A DNA stretch of 64,000 nt, from positions 414,931-478,930 of the forward strand of contig CAJNOI010000066.1 in assembly GCA_905250115.1 (NCBI GenBank), written 5' to 3'. Of this stretch, positions 11,606 through 24,000 are shown in pieces; the stretch's first letter is position 1, and every line of letters starts with the position of its first letter. The position numbers and the translations under genes were made by a program. Source of the stretch: Adineta steineri (taxonomy: Eukaryota; Rotifera; Eurotatoria; Adinetida; Adinetidae). Under the pieces are notes generated by a model. The model saw only the letters and a list, made by a program, of their open reading frames with translations. It made no database searches and was not told where the DNA came from.

Positions 11606-12673
11606 AGATACTTTCAACAGATTCCACTTCTAAATTGCGTGGTTCGATATTAAAAGGTTCAATTCGATTATTTATGGAGCAACACCAATATTTCCATCGT
11701 TGCCAACATTTTTTTACTAGAACAAGTTTCATTTGACGACGAAAACGTGGTGAGAATATTATGAAGATATAAAAACTGATCTAAATGAAAGCAAAATCTT
11801 ACAAATATGAATTACAATAGAAAATTTATTTACAAAATAATTGATAAGGTTGATACAACTAAAAATTGCTTGAAACAATCGACCAATTGCAAATGGCATA
11901 GGCATACTTGGTGGTATAGGAAAATTAATGGCATAGATACGATAAGTAATATAAGGTACTAATAAACAAACGAAGGCAATTACACGCATGAGAACCATTG
12001 CTGTTATTTGTTTATCTAGTTTACGACGAACAATTGGTAATTGTCGTCGAACTATATGACGAACATTACGATAAGCTAAGATACTAAATAATGATGCAGT
12101 TACAATAGGTAGGAAACCACCTAAAACTGGGTAAAAGAAATATGTTGAATACTGAACCGCTACATAATTCGATAAGACACATCCTAATGTTGGTTGAACA
12201 TTGTAAGAGGAGCCAAGTGCAATGCTATGAATGATCACAAAACAAATGAATATAAACGCAAAATAACGACCAAATTTCAATGTGCACATTTGTCTTAAAT
12301 GGAAACGATGATTTGTTGAAAAGAACTGATCAACAGCAGAAAAACATATCATCGAAAAAGGAATGAGTGCACATGTTTGTCCCACTATATATTTTATTTT
12401 ACACAGAGCATTAGAATTTCCTATGGCAGCATTTCCATATATTAATGGTAAAATAGTTATAGTAATATTAAAACAGAAATAAATTAAGTTGGAAATTGAT
12501 TCGATGGTTATATAGAAGGCACATCCACTAGTTCGAAATAATTTCAATTGAATAAAAATGAGAAGATTTAACGTATTACCAATAACTCCAAAGCCAAATG
12601 TAATAAAACCACTATAAAACGAAAATTGTGTTGCAAAGTTGAGAATTCCATCAGATACTAATGACGATGACAT
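11606..12673 (-). CDS. Rhodopsin-like 7TM receptor, array copy 4 (2 exons)
   Basis: Exon 12673-11834 (840 nt) is followed by a 53-nt phase-0 intron (GTAAATAAATTTT...CATTTAG) and exon 2 from 11780. The 3' exon is shorter than in the other copies because of small deletions near 11640-11655, so the last ten or so residues and the exact stop (about 11606, or slightly earlier if the frame is shifted) are less certain. TM1 has GVIGNTLNLLIF, TM3 ends VDQFF, the third loop reads RRQLPIVRRKLDKQ, and TM6 has CLLVPYITYR. One of four tandem paralogues; same inferred role as the others, ligand unknown. Confidence 0.85.
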
Positions 12674-13189
12674 GATACTTTATTATTTGTGTTTTTCTTC
12701 TTTTTCTAAAAGATTTAAAATTTAATATAAAAAAAATATGAATTTTGTTTTTTGTCATTTCTGATTTGTAAAGCATCTTAGCAGAAATTACTGTCACAAT
12801 TGATAATAAGTCTTTCATTACTGTTATGACAATGTTTTTTTTTCATAGAAAAGTTTTGTATTTACGCAATGTGATTCAATCCGACCTATAGATCCTGCGG
12901 AAAACTATCGAATACGATCGCAGACCGATTAACGAAAATTTGTCCCGTTATGTTCACTATATATCGAGCTTTTCAAAGGTTTCGTCACGGGCTTGAAGGA
13001 TTTTAGTAGATTTCTAAAGATTTTACCAAGATTCTTACAATTATTCTACTAAGATTTGAAAAGGTTTCTTTTCTGTTAACTCGATTTACTTTTATAATAA
13101 CACTATATATACCAGAATCATTCCTAGTATGTCGATGTAGATTAAAAAGGTTGTCAAATATAGTTAAAAAAACAAAAAAAGGACTTGTG

Positions 13190-13695
13190 TATACAGATCG
13201 ATCTCTGCAATACAAAACGGTAAATGTTACTTGGACATAATCGAATTTTTAACATTTTTTCAGGAATTTCTCAACGATATAAAATTTAAAACTAATTGAA
13301 AAATTAGAAAAATAATCCAGCTAAATTTATTCTGCATGATGAATGTGTGTAGATAGAAGACATGAATTCAAAGTAGAATTAATCTCAAAGAAATTTTAAA
13401 ATGCACTTGAAAAAATAAAAAAAACCCACTAGTATATATACGACGATCTCTGTAAAAGAAAACGGTGACAATAATTTGAGTACTATCGGATTTCTAGCTT
13501 TTTAAGGTATTTTTACGAACTTCGCAATTAAATAAATTTTCAAACTAATTAACAAATTACAGAAGTAATCTGTGTGGATTTGGTCTGTATGATGAATTTG
13601 CGTATATAGAAAACATGATTTTATAAAGAAAAGCAATCACTTAAAGTAGAATTAATGTCAATGAGATTTAAAAATATACTTGAAATGTCTATATA
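13190..13695. repeat. Diverged direct repeat, two ~250-bp units
   Basis: Unit 1 (about 13190-13420) and unit 2 (about 13435-13695) share an ordered set of segments: CGATCTCTG, AAACGGT, AAACTAATT, GTATGATGAAT or GCATGATGAAT, then AAAGTAGAATTAAT and ACTTGAAA. Both are non-coding. They lie between receptor copy 4 and the kelch gene. Confidence 0.5.
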
Positions 13696-14064
13696 ATAAT
13701 ATAATAAATTTTCATGATTAATATCAAGATTATTTCAGCATTCTAATCAATCAGATGAGTTGTTCATATTCTATAAGATTTTCTTCTATTTGCTTTTTTA
13801 ATAAAAAATTATTTTCTACATTTGTTTTTAAATCAGTATGAAGTTTACGTTGTTTTCTTCCTATTTTCATAATATTTCATTGATCTTTTCAACAAAATCT
13901 TTGAATAAAAAAAATAATTGAAAAGTTAAAACTATTTCATTACCGATATGTTTATATTCATATATCTATCTGGAAATAAATGAAAAAGAAAACAAACTAT
14001 TCAACATAGTAATAAAAATCTTGATCTTTTTATTATGGAAACACATTCAAAATCTCGAAGTTTG

Positions 14065-14122
14065 GGGTGTGGGTGAGGGTGTTTGTGTGCAAAATACGAT
14101 ATCAACACCCACACTCACACCC
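14065..14122. repeat. Long G-rich/C-rich hairpin 3' of the kelch gene
   Basis: Arms of 19 nt, GGGTGTGGGTGAGGGTGTT (14065-14083) and AACACCCACACTCACACCC (14104-14122), pair with two mismatches around a 20-nt loop. This is the longest hairpin of the type in the window. It ends 45 nt beyond the kelch gene's stop codon. Confidence 0.75.
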
Positions 14123-14166
14123 TCAATATAAAAAATTATCTACTATGTTCATCAATTTCAAAATGA

Positions 14167-15734
14167 TTAATATATTTCCGTGCTATTCAAAAAATCATTG
14201 CCAATACTTCCACCAGCAACTAATATTTTTCCATTTGTTAAAACAGTTGCAGTATGCTGAAATCGCGAATGATGAAGTCCATCAGTAATCAACCAAGTTC
14301 TCGTTGATGGATCATATAATTCTGAACTATTTGAAAAACCACTTGAGTTATATCCACCGGCAACTAACACTTTTCCATCATTTAATACAGATGCTGTGTG
14401 AAAAGATCTTGCATTATGCATTGAACCTGTAATTGTCCAAGTTCCAGTCGATGGATCGTACAACTCAGCTATATTTATAAACTTATCACTAAATCCACCA
14501 GCAACTAATACTTGCCCGTTTGTTAATATGGATGCTGTGTGACCAAATCGTTGTGTGTTCATGTTCCCTGCAGCTGTCCAGTTTCCTGTTGATGGATCAT
14601 ACAATTCAGTACCTTGTCCAACATTCTCATCAGTTACTCCACCAGCAATTAATACTTTTCCATTTGTGAGTACGGATGCAGTAAAATCAAATCGTGCGAC
14701 GCCGATCTTACCAGTAGTTGTCCAAGTTTCAGTTGATGGGTCATATAGCTCAGCACTATTTAGAAAACGTGTACCATTAGATCCAGCAATAACTAGTACT
14801 TTTCCATTTGGTAATATGGAGACCATATGACCGAATCGTCGAAAATTCATTGTACCAGTCATTGTCCAAATGCCTGTTGTTGGCTCATACAATTCAGCAG
14901 TATTTAAAGTATTTCGACTATCATCTCCTCCAGCAACTAAAACTTTTCCGTTCATTAAAACAGATGCTGTATGCATAGCTCGTACACAATTCATTCTGCC
15001 ACTAACTGTCCAAGTTTCAGCCAATGGATCATACAACTCAGTACTGTTATTATAATAATCAGCACCATTCACTCCGCCACTAACTAAAACTTTTCCATCC
15101 GTCAATAAGGATGATGTATGCAGCGCTCTTCGATAAATCATATTTCCGGTATCGGACCATTCTAAAAGGAAACACATATTTTTGGACCTTGCAGGTCATC
15201 TGATTATGTGCAAAAAGTTCTAATATAAGAAATCCTTTGAAATTGTCTACATGCATCAATACATCCTCAAGATCTTTTTAAGTCAATATATGATCTCATC
15301 CGAGACTATTTATGGTGCCATGATATCGTCAAGATATAATTAGTATTTCTGTGATTATTTCATTAACTGAAGATGACTGCTGTCTACATCATTTCTCTTG
15401 ACTTGTTGAAAACATAATCGCAGATATCACTCTAAAAGCATCACGGAAGGAATAACTATTATTTCATTTGTTTTGTTTATACTAAGCATTGAGTAACTTA
15501 CTTCGTTTTCAAAAATCTTTACAGGTATTAAAAACAATTAGTTCAAAGCTTACCTGATAGATGTACAGTGGTTACGGGTAGAGCTGGCGATATTAATATC
15601 TTTTTTCTTGATCGTACTAGCGCTTCGATGGTTGTAGTAGTAGCTGCCAACTTTCCTGGGGCAATGATGGCGAATAATGAAACCAGACACAAAATGGCTA
15701 CAAAAATTAATAAAATGATTAACAAATGTGGAAG
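14167..15734 (-). CDS. Membrane-anchored kelch beta-propeller protein (5' end unresolved)
   Basis: Exons 15734-15554 and 15161-14167 are joined across a 392-nt intron (TCAG|GTAAGC ... TTTTAG|AATGG, phase 1). The first exon encodes a hydrophobic stretch, LLIILLIFVAILCLVSLFAI, then a Ser/Thr-rich stalk (LAATTTTIEALVRS). The second encodes six to seven kelch-type repeats of about 48 residues with the pattern tG.M...R..HTAsvL.nGKVLVaGG......stELYDPst.tWt. This makes a type II membrane protein with an extracellular propeller, most likely for binding. No galactose oxidase copper ligands are evident. An acceptor (TTTGCCAG) precedes the first exon and no ATG is in frame, so at least one upstream exon remains unassigned. 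Confidence 0.8.
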
Positions 15735-16377
15735 CTGGCAAACACTATGTCATGGTGACCACTCTCATAGTCTAAGGATATGTATCGATGCGTCAGTGTA
15801 CATAATCACGTACATCCAGAAAATGCGAAAAGGATTTTAGGGGTCGATGACTCTAACTCTTACGAAACTTGTTCAAATTTTTGAATTTAGTTCGCCCTAT
15901 CGGATGCAACCAATCCATTAACAGTGTTGTTTTTACTATCTTTACATTTAGTCTATGCATGTATATCTAAACCGATGTATTGAAAATACTTACCGTGCAT
16001 TTGATTGTTATGCATGTTTTCTTCCAAAACTGCCTTAAAAACTTTATATTATATACGACACAACAGTAACCAAAAATGAGTAATATTATCTTCAACAAAA
16101 CAGATATTGCTGTGTTCTTATCTTTATATGATAAAATTTGTTTATGAATAATAGAAATAGGGCCGGTTTGGTTAAAACCACTCTTACCTTCGATGAGTAA
16201 GAACACATAAAATAGATTGAAGCGTCGGCAATATGACCATCCCTTGTATACTCATTTTATTTTGATTAATTCATGGGCAAAGTGTAAAAAATTCAATACA
16301 AAACTATTCTTTATCTTTAATTTTTTTCTCACATTAAATACTCTCCTTTGAATGTTTATTTAGTAGACACTACAGTT
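15735..16377. other. Intergenic, probably containing the kelch gene's first exon
   Basis: The kelch gene needs an upstream start exon. Candidate donors on the minus strand (GTAAGAG near 15865 and near 16190) follow short open stretches, but the phases I tried do not join cleanly to the acceptor at 15735, so no exon is called. Confidence 0.35.
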
Positions 16378-16383
16378 GAGGAT

Positions 16384-16395
16384 GGGTGTGGATGT
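16384..16395. repeat. Short telomere-like GGGTGTGGATGT tract 3' of the F-box gene
   Basis: A single G-rich tract 46 nt beyond the F-box stop, without a clear C-rich partner. It is the weakest member of the 3'-flank series. Confidence 0.4.
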
Positions 16396-16441
16396 ATATT
16401 TTAGAAGGACGCAATAATTTCACTCTTTTCCTCAAATCGTA

Positions 16442-17461
16442 CTAGCTTATATTTTTCGTTTTAAGAAAACAAACGTTGTTGGGTTCGTCCCATGCATCTA
16501 GATACACAAGTGATATGCCTATTTGAGAAAAGTTCTGTTCTTCGCGTTCGATTGTCATTCTAAGTAGACATATATCCTCGTCTTCAAGAACGTGTTCTAC
16601 ATTCGATGTTATATAACATTCCATACGTAAATCAATTCGAACTGTCGTAATACCAGTTAAAATGTTTTGCCATAGAGATGAATCGATGCCTCGCGTGATC
16701 TCCAAGAATCCATTTCCCTTCAAAGTCATATTGCTCAAAGTGACAGGACAAATCGCTCGAAGTTGTTGAACCACATAAAAGTGTGCTTTCTCCAAATATA
16801 TCGTTAGATTTCTTAATAGTGGTAGTACTCTACCATAAACATTTAAATAAGTTCCACACCGTATGGTTAATGTGAGAGAATGAATGTGGGGAATAATGAC
16901 GAGAAGAGAGGCGAGCGGTAAACGGTGAATATTAGCACCCAGAACCAATCGGATAATATTTGGCGGTAGACAAAAAGTCAGACGGCCGTCAATACTACCA
17001 CCAAAGTTGATTGCGAGCGTATGAAGATGAGGTATACGACAAATTTGTTCAAGCAGTTTAACGGACATACTTTTATGAATAGATAGACTGGTCAACTGAT
17101 GAGCCAAGGGAATGAGACACGAACAAATGAAGTTTGTTTTCACATGTTCAAAATGGGCATGACATAAACGAGACTGTTGAGAGATTAAACGGAATAGTTG
17201 TTCTGCCTGATCCTTGCGTAATCGGGTTTCGACACGTAGTGAGACAATATTGTGAAACGAAGGAACGCGCCTCTCTAGCAGTTGCGTAAGATGTGCATCA
17301 CTATGAATGTGAAGCTGAAAAGAAGTGTGGGATGATCGAATCAAACGATCGATGGTTCTGTTGAGAAATGAGAAGGAATACACGATTTCAAGTAGATCGA
17401 AATAGCGAAAAAGTAGTAACCATAGTTCAGTAGGCAAGCATTCGAGGCGAGTAGTAGACAT
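16442..17461 (-). CDS. F-box protein with leucine-rich C-terminal region
   Basis: Single exon, 339 aa. The N-terminus LECLPTELWLLLFRYFDLLE (residues 6-25), continuing IVYSFSFLNRTIDRLI, fits the F-box consensus (LP.Elll.If.yL...dl......N...l). The rest has irregular leucine-rich strands (LTSLSIHKSMSVKLL, LHTLAINFGG, IRLVLGANIHRLP, LRNLTIYLEK), as in F-box/LRR-type adaptors. F-box proteins recruit substrates to SCF (SKP1-cullin-1) ubiquitin ligases; the target cannot be told. The ATG at 17461 is the first in frame and the F-box begins immediately, supporting the start. Large F-box families are known in bdelloids. F-box call good, LRR fold inferred. Confidence 0.75.
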   Translation of the reverse strand: MSTTRLECLPTELWLLLFRYFDLLEIVYSFSFLNRTIDRLIRSSHTSFQLHIHSDAHLTQLLERRVPSFHNIVSLRVETRLRKDQAEQLFRLISQQSRLCHAHFEHVKTNFICSCLIPLAHQLTSLSIHKSMSVKLLEQICRIPHLHTLAINFGGSIDGRLTFCLPPNIIRLVLGANIHRLPLASLLVIIPHIHSLTLTIRCGTYLNVYGRVLPLLRNLTIYLEKAHFYVVQQLRAICPVTLSNMTLKGNGFLEITRGIDSSLWQNILTGITTVRIDLRMECYITSNVEHVLEDEDICLLRMTIEREEQNFSQIGISLVYLDAWDEPNNVCFLKTKNIS

Positions 17462-17717
17462 TCAAACGATATTGACGTGAAAGAATGAATGAAAGCAATG
17501 TTAACAGTCATTTATTATTCACTATTCGTTCTGTCACTAGAGTGGTGCAATAACAAGTGTGTATTTGTCTTTCTTTCCTTTGTGTAAGAGTTTATTTTTT
17601 TCGACAGTCAATAAATTGCGTATACAATTTCACAAGACAATGAAAGGAAGATAAACTTGAGAGTATAAGAACTACACATTTGATAGACGCTTATGATGTT
17701 CATTGTAAAAGAAGCAT

Positions 17718-17765
17718 GTGGATGTGGGTATTCTTTTACATTCATATCTATATCCATACCCACCC
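17718..17765. repeat. Decayed G-rich/C-rich element 3' of receptor A
   Basis: GTGGATGTGGGTA at 17718-17730 is followed by TATCCATACCCACCC at 17751-17765. It occupies the position of the better hairpin at 30218-30259 in the paralogous unit, shares the internal TTTACATTCATATC segment with it, and pairs less well. Confidence 0.6.
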
Positions 17766-18023
17766 TTAGAAATGAAATTTACATTGACATAAAATTTTAT
17801 TAAACAAGAAGCTGAAACTTGATATGAGAACTTTTTTCAAAAACAACACTTTCGAAATTTGTCAGATTTCGTCTTAGTACTTCCATCGATAGTTCAAAAT
17901 CAAGGCTGAGAATAAGGACGTGTGCATGCGAAAGTGGTTGAACATAAAGAATAAATGTTTATCTTCACCTCAAGTATTTTTTATTTGTCAACATATTAGA
18001 AACAGTATTATCTTTTTTCAATA

Positions 18024-21000
18024 CTATCGCAACAAATTAGAGAAATTCGAGAATAATGAAGAAATATTGATTATGGATGGCGTTTGTCGTCGCCATCGTT
18101 TGAGTGATTCTTGAAATGTTTTTCTGTACAATTTCGAAGGAAGAACAAAAACAATAAAGATAAGTATTGATGGAGTAAACGAAATGAAGTAACCAAAAAG
18201 AAATAATAATCGATGGTTTGATGGATTGACACATTCTGATAGCATTGACATTATCAGACGAGGTAAGGACAGAATCAGAAGAATGATCGGGCTAATCAAT
18301 AATTGTTTGTGTTCACTAAATTGATTGTAAACATGTTCCCTTAGAGTTTGTCTCCTCTGAGCTGTTGATCTTTGTCGGGCTGAGCCAAATATGATGAATA
18401 AAGCAGAACCAAGATTGATAATACATGGACCAACAAGATGAAAAAATAAGATGACTGTATTGTATTGTTGAACAGAAGGAGAATAACCAGTTACACACCA
18501 TCTATTGATATCAACTTTGATTGTCTCGGTATTTACCACATGCAATTCTCGATGTATAGGTTCATGGATGATTGAACCCATGACACACAATGGTAAAATG
18601 AGAACTGTCCATCGAGCAATGCATTGACTTTTCTGTTTATTGAAGGTGATTCCTTTGAAAACGAGAATCGCTCTTTCAATGGCTACACAAGCATTGAGCC
18701 AAGCATCTACATATAGACAAAGCTTGAGAAGTGGTTCGATCGATACACAACCTCCTCGAACAACAGAAAGACGAATTGATAGATTCATTTGAGTGAGAAC
18801 AACAAACCAAAACTTCACTGTAAACATGCTGATCGTAAGAAAAGAAGTAATGGATGATGTCAAGAGATAGATACCACATCCAACTTGTCGTAGATCTTTA
18901 TTTCGAAATGTTAGTAGGGATAAAATACTATTAATCAAACCTCCAACAAACATAATCATCGTTAAAGCGACATTGATTTTCACTAATATTGTTTGGTCAG
19001 TCAATGTCATATTCGATCGAATTTCGTCACGTAAAATATCATCGAGAGTGACACCAATACTCTTTTTGTAAAACTGACATGTTTGACCGATGAAACAATT
19101 GATCAGAATTGGAGCTAAAGAAAGAAATTGATGGGTATCAAGAGATTAAGTTAATATTTCTCAACTTAATAAAGCCATATAGGCGCAAATTCATAAGCAA
19201 TAATAGTTTATGAAAGTAATTTATCTATACATGATGTCCAGTCGAGATTTGATTTGTATATTTCTATTTTCTATTCAGTATCTCATAATGAAATTACTCA
19301 TTTTTGTGACGATGTTTCTACATATGAACTTGATAAATTTTCACAGACTGCAAGGTAGGAAAATCTCAGATAGTGTGAAATCACTAAAGAATAGATCTTC
19401 TTATATATATCGTTGATGCAAGAAGAAAAGCTGACTTACTTTACCCAACTGATTGAACTCACATAAAGAAGGAGTTCCAATTTGATCCTATTTTTTGACA
19501 ATAATTCTATTGAATTATACGATCTATTTCAAATTCTCAGATCTTTTAGTATTCAAGAGTGAAAATGCAGTTCAGTAGGATATTGTACTTCTCTGTTAAT
19601 GATTTACAAATAATACAAAATACTTACTGTGAGGATCAAGAGTGATGTTATTTGGTCCAGATGTTAGAATGGAGAAGTTTCCTGTCATATTGGGAGAATA
19701 TGTTGTTACTACTAATATATACTTAGTGCCGGCGTGAAGGTAAGTGATGAGCTTGAAATCTTTATAACTACAGCTTCGATAATTTTGTAAGAGTAAATTC
19801 TCGAAAGGATTCAGAGGATTAAAATCATCTTCGTAAATATCACCATATGTGTTCATACTGCTACCACTACTCAGAGCATAGTATCCGGTTTCCATTACAT
19901 GCATTTGTATAGTTTGATAGTAATAATTCGATTCTCGACAATTTCGAGAATATGTTTGACTGTATGTTGTCAGCTGGAATAAATAATTTGATTGTACGGC
20001 TGATGAATATGATATTTGAATAACTGATGGAGAACCTATATGATGAAAATGAAATCAATAGCCAAGATTCATGATAGATCTTAATTGACTGGGACAGAGA
20101 AAGTTGAAGAGATAAATTTTCATAATACCGCTTTCAATGGAATAATTAAGCTGTAAATGGAGAGTAAAAGTAGAATCTGTCAACATATTTCTGTCCTCGA
20201 AGCCCCGATGATATAAGTCACATGAGATTAGCGATCGATTGAAACAGATTCGTACTCAAGAAGATTGTCTCGATCCTATTCATAATATTCTGTTATTTGA
20301 TGAGTTTAGTGTAGCTTTTTGCGTCAAGCTCTCATCTTATAGTGCAAATGTCATCTCACAAAATAATTTTCTATTTGTGGATATGCCAAACTCAACTAAA
20401 TACTTATGCTAACGTTGACAGATATTCATTTAACAGTTGCAGTGCAAACACTTACTAATATTCTTCAAAACAACGATGTCTGGACCAGATACAAAGATCG
20501 AAAATGCTCCTGTTTCATTAGAATCAGCCGTTGTCACAACCAATATATATGTAATACTATTTTCAAGATGAGTTGTGAATTGAAACTGATCCTCATTGCA
20601 GCTGTCATCATCATCTGAGAGTTGATTTTCATCTGGATTGGATGGATTGAAATATTCGTTGTAGATAGAGCCGTGTGTGTCCATATTGCTTCTGCATAAG
20701 AAAGTATAAAAACCATTTGTAGGGACATTCACTTGTATTGCTTCATAGTAAGAGTTTGACCATGAACATCGAGGAAAATACGCTGAACTGTTCGTTGTCA
20801 ATTCTGATATATAAGTTGTTTGAAGAACTGATGAAGTATTTGCTAACGAAAATGAAAATCGATTCAATTTTGTGTAATACGGAAATAAGTAGAAACAACT
20901 TAAAATAGTACTTTCACCCTTAGATACATTTATTGAAAGCGAATAAAAGTGATTTGGCTGTTGATGTAAATAAGAATAACGATACTTACACTCTCAAGAC

Positions 21001-24000
21001 AGTATAGAATACTCTGTGATATCATTCATATCTCGAGTTATAAAGAGAATATATTATATGTATATGTTTGCAGTATTTTTTTTATTATAAGAACCATAAG
21101 TGATACGATATGTTATAATGATTAGCGATCAATTGGAATGGATCTGTATTTAAAAAGATTGTCCCGATCTTATTCATAATACTCTGTTATTTGATAAGTT
21201 TAATGTAGCTTTTTATGTAAAGCTATCTCCTTATAGTACAAATGCTGTCTTACAAAACAAATCTTTATTTGTAGATATGTCAAACTCAACTAAATTCTCG
21301 TGCTAACGCTGAAAGATTCTCTTATAATAGTTGTGATGCAAACACTTACTAATATTCTTCAAAGTAACGATATCTGGACCAGATACAAAGATCGAGAATG
21401 TGCCTGTCTCATTAGCATGAAACGTTGTCACAACCAATATATATGTAATATTACTCTCAAGATGAACTGTGAATTGAAATTGCTTCTCGTTGCAACTGTC
21501 ATCATCATCTGAGAGTTGATTTTCATCTGGATTAGATGGATTGAAATATTCGTTGTAGATAGAGCCGTGTGTGTCCATATTGCTTCTGCTTACGAAAGTG
21601 TAAAAGCCATTTGTGAGAACATTAATTTGTATCGCTTCATAGTAAGAATTTGACGATGAACACCAAAAGAAATACGTTGCACTATTCGTTGTCAATTCTG
21701 ATACATAAGTCGTTTGAAGAACTGATGAAGTATTCACTAACGAAAAAGAAAATCGATTCAATTTTGTATCATATCGGAATAAGTAGAAAGAACTTGAAAT
21801 ATTGCTTTCACTTTAAAATACATTTATCGAAAGCAAATGAAAGTGATTTGGATGTTGATGTAAATAAGAATCATGATACTTTCACTCTCGAGATAATATA
21901 GGATATTCTGTGATATCTTTTATATCTCGAGTTGCAAAGAGAACATATTAGTTTTGTTACATCTTGTACAAAATATCGATAATATGAAGTTCATGCTCTC
22001 AGAAAACTGTGGATACGAATCTTATTCTCTATCGAACTGAAATATCTGTATACCATTTTGTAGATTGCATTTAACTATATTTTCTAGGGGTGATGGATAT
22101 GTGTATTTGATTATCCATTAAAATACTATAGATACTCACAAATACGATTGAAATCGATATAGCTTGGGCCGAATACTTGAATTGCAGCGTTTCCTGTTAT
22201 ATTCGAAAAATGTGTTGTTATAACGAAAACGTATATTATGTTGGCATGAAGTGCGACTCCAAGTTTAAATTGACTTCGATTATAAGAGTTTCCATTAGGA
22301 ATGAGCACATTATTGGACACATCGAATGGATTGAAGTTGTTTATATATATATGAGCATACGTGGTTTTCATCTCAGTATTAATTCGAAAAGTATAATATC
22401 CAGTTACAGTAACGTTCATTTGTATCGCTTCATAATGCGAATCGAACTCTGAACAATTTTGGAAATACGTTGAACTATTCGAAGTCAGTGATGCTGAGTA
22501 CATTGTTTCTGTAATTATTGAATTATCTATTGAATGAAAAAAATCAATGAGTATTTACATTCAGAATAAAGAAAAGAAATGATTGCGCATATTCTTAAGT
22601 TGCTTTCTATTGTGTTTACTAATGAGAATTGAATCGTTTGTTTTAGACCAATGCTATCAATAGTGAAATGAGATAAAATGTCTATTCAGTGTCTTTACAA
22701 TAAGTATCGATATTAGCCCTTAACATCTGCATGTTCTTTCCAAGAGACGTTGTAATAATTACAATAAAGTAATGTTAGAAAACCTCGTATACAAAAATGA
22801 GTACTATTCTGGACTAAGAAAGTCTGGTAAGTCATGGACTTACAAATTTAAAACTTTTTCATTCTCATATCACCTTTAAATTTTTCTTCTTTTATAAATA
22901 TAATGAAGAACATTAGTTTTTTGCCGATATCGCTAACCATAACAATAAACTATCTGATGAAACTATTTCACAAAGTTCTAGTCGATCTACAAGTATGGCA
23001 CAACATCATCAAGAAAACGTCGATTGGAAGTGATATTCGATGCATTGTTAAAATATTACAAGAGCGGCTCTTTAATTACTTTTTATTTTAATAAAGCGTG
23101 ACTTGAATAACCAGGTAAGGATGGAACTTTTTCCTTCTTCTCGTTGTTGACATCTTTCTGTGAAGACACTGACCTACATTTAAATCTCACTCCTTTGTGA
23201 TAGTCCTGATTTCATTTTCGGTGGTCAACTAAAACTATGACTGCACATATAATATGATTGTTTTCTCATATTGAGAGTAAAGGTGACATTCTGAATCTCT
23301 AAGATTGCATCACGAGTTGTGATTAACACTCGAGCATAGGGTCATTTCTGTCTCTGACAGATGTTTTATATCGAAGAAGCTGAAAGCACATTGAACAACT
23401 ATGCAAAACGACTTTTTGTTGATTTCAAAGCAATTTGTGGAACTTTTTTGTACTAAAATATAAAAATCCTACATGACAAATTCTTCTTTACATCGATATT
23501 TACTTTGAAATGTTTTTAATTCGTTAAAGATCTGATGAATTTCGATGAAAATTCTACTTCTCATGAGTGTCTTGCGTTTCATAAAATCATTCTGTTCATT
23601 ATTCTGTACAGTCAGAAGAAGTAAGTCAATATAAGTAATGCCCAATCAAAGTAAATTTGTGAACAAAGTTCAATGAACATATGCATCATACAACTCGCAT
23701 GACGATAATATTATCGACTGACTTTTGTAGAGGATTATGAATAAACAAGCTTTTAGTCTTATAATAGCAATACAGTAGGATAAAACTCGAAATTTGAATT
23801 CATTTCACCAATAATTCAATTCAAAATCCCTTAGGAGCTTCATTTCCACCTTCATCTTCTAGCGTTATTTTTAATCTTAATTTTCCCTTAATAAATATTA
23901 ACTGCAATGATGTTAAAGACTTTATTCGATTCTTCTACACTTACCACACAATTCTTCCAAATATTCAAATTTTTGAATCCGATCATTCCATCGATCAGTA

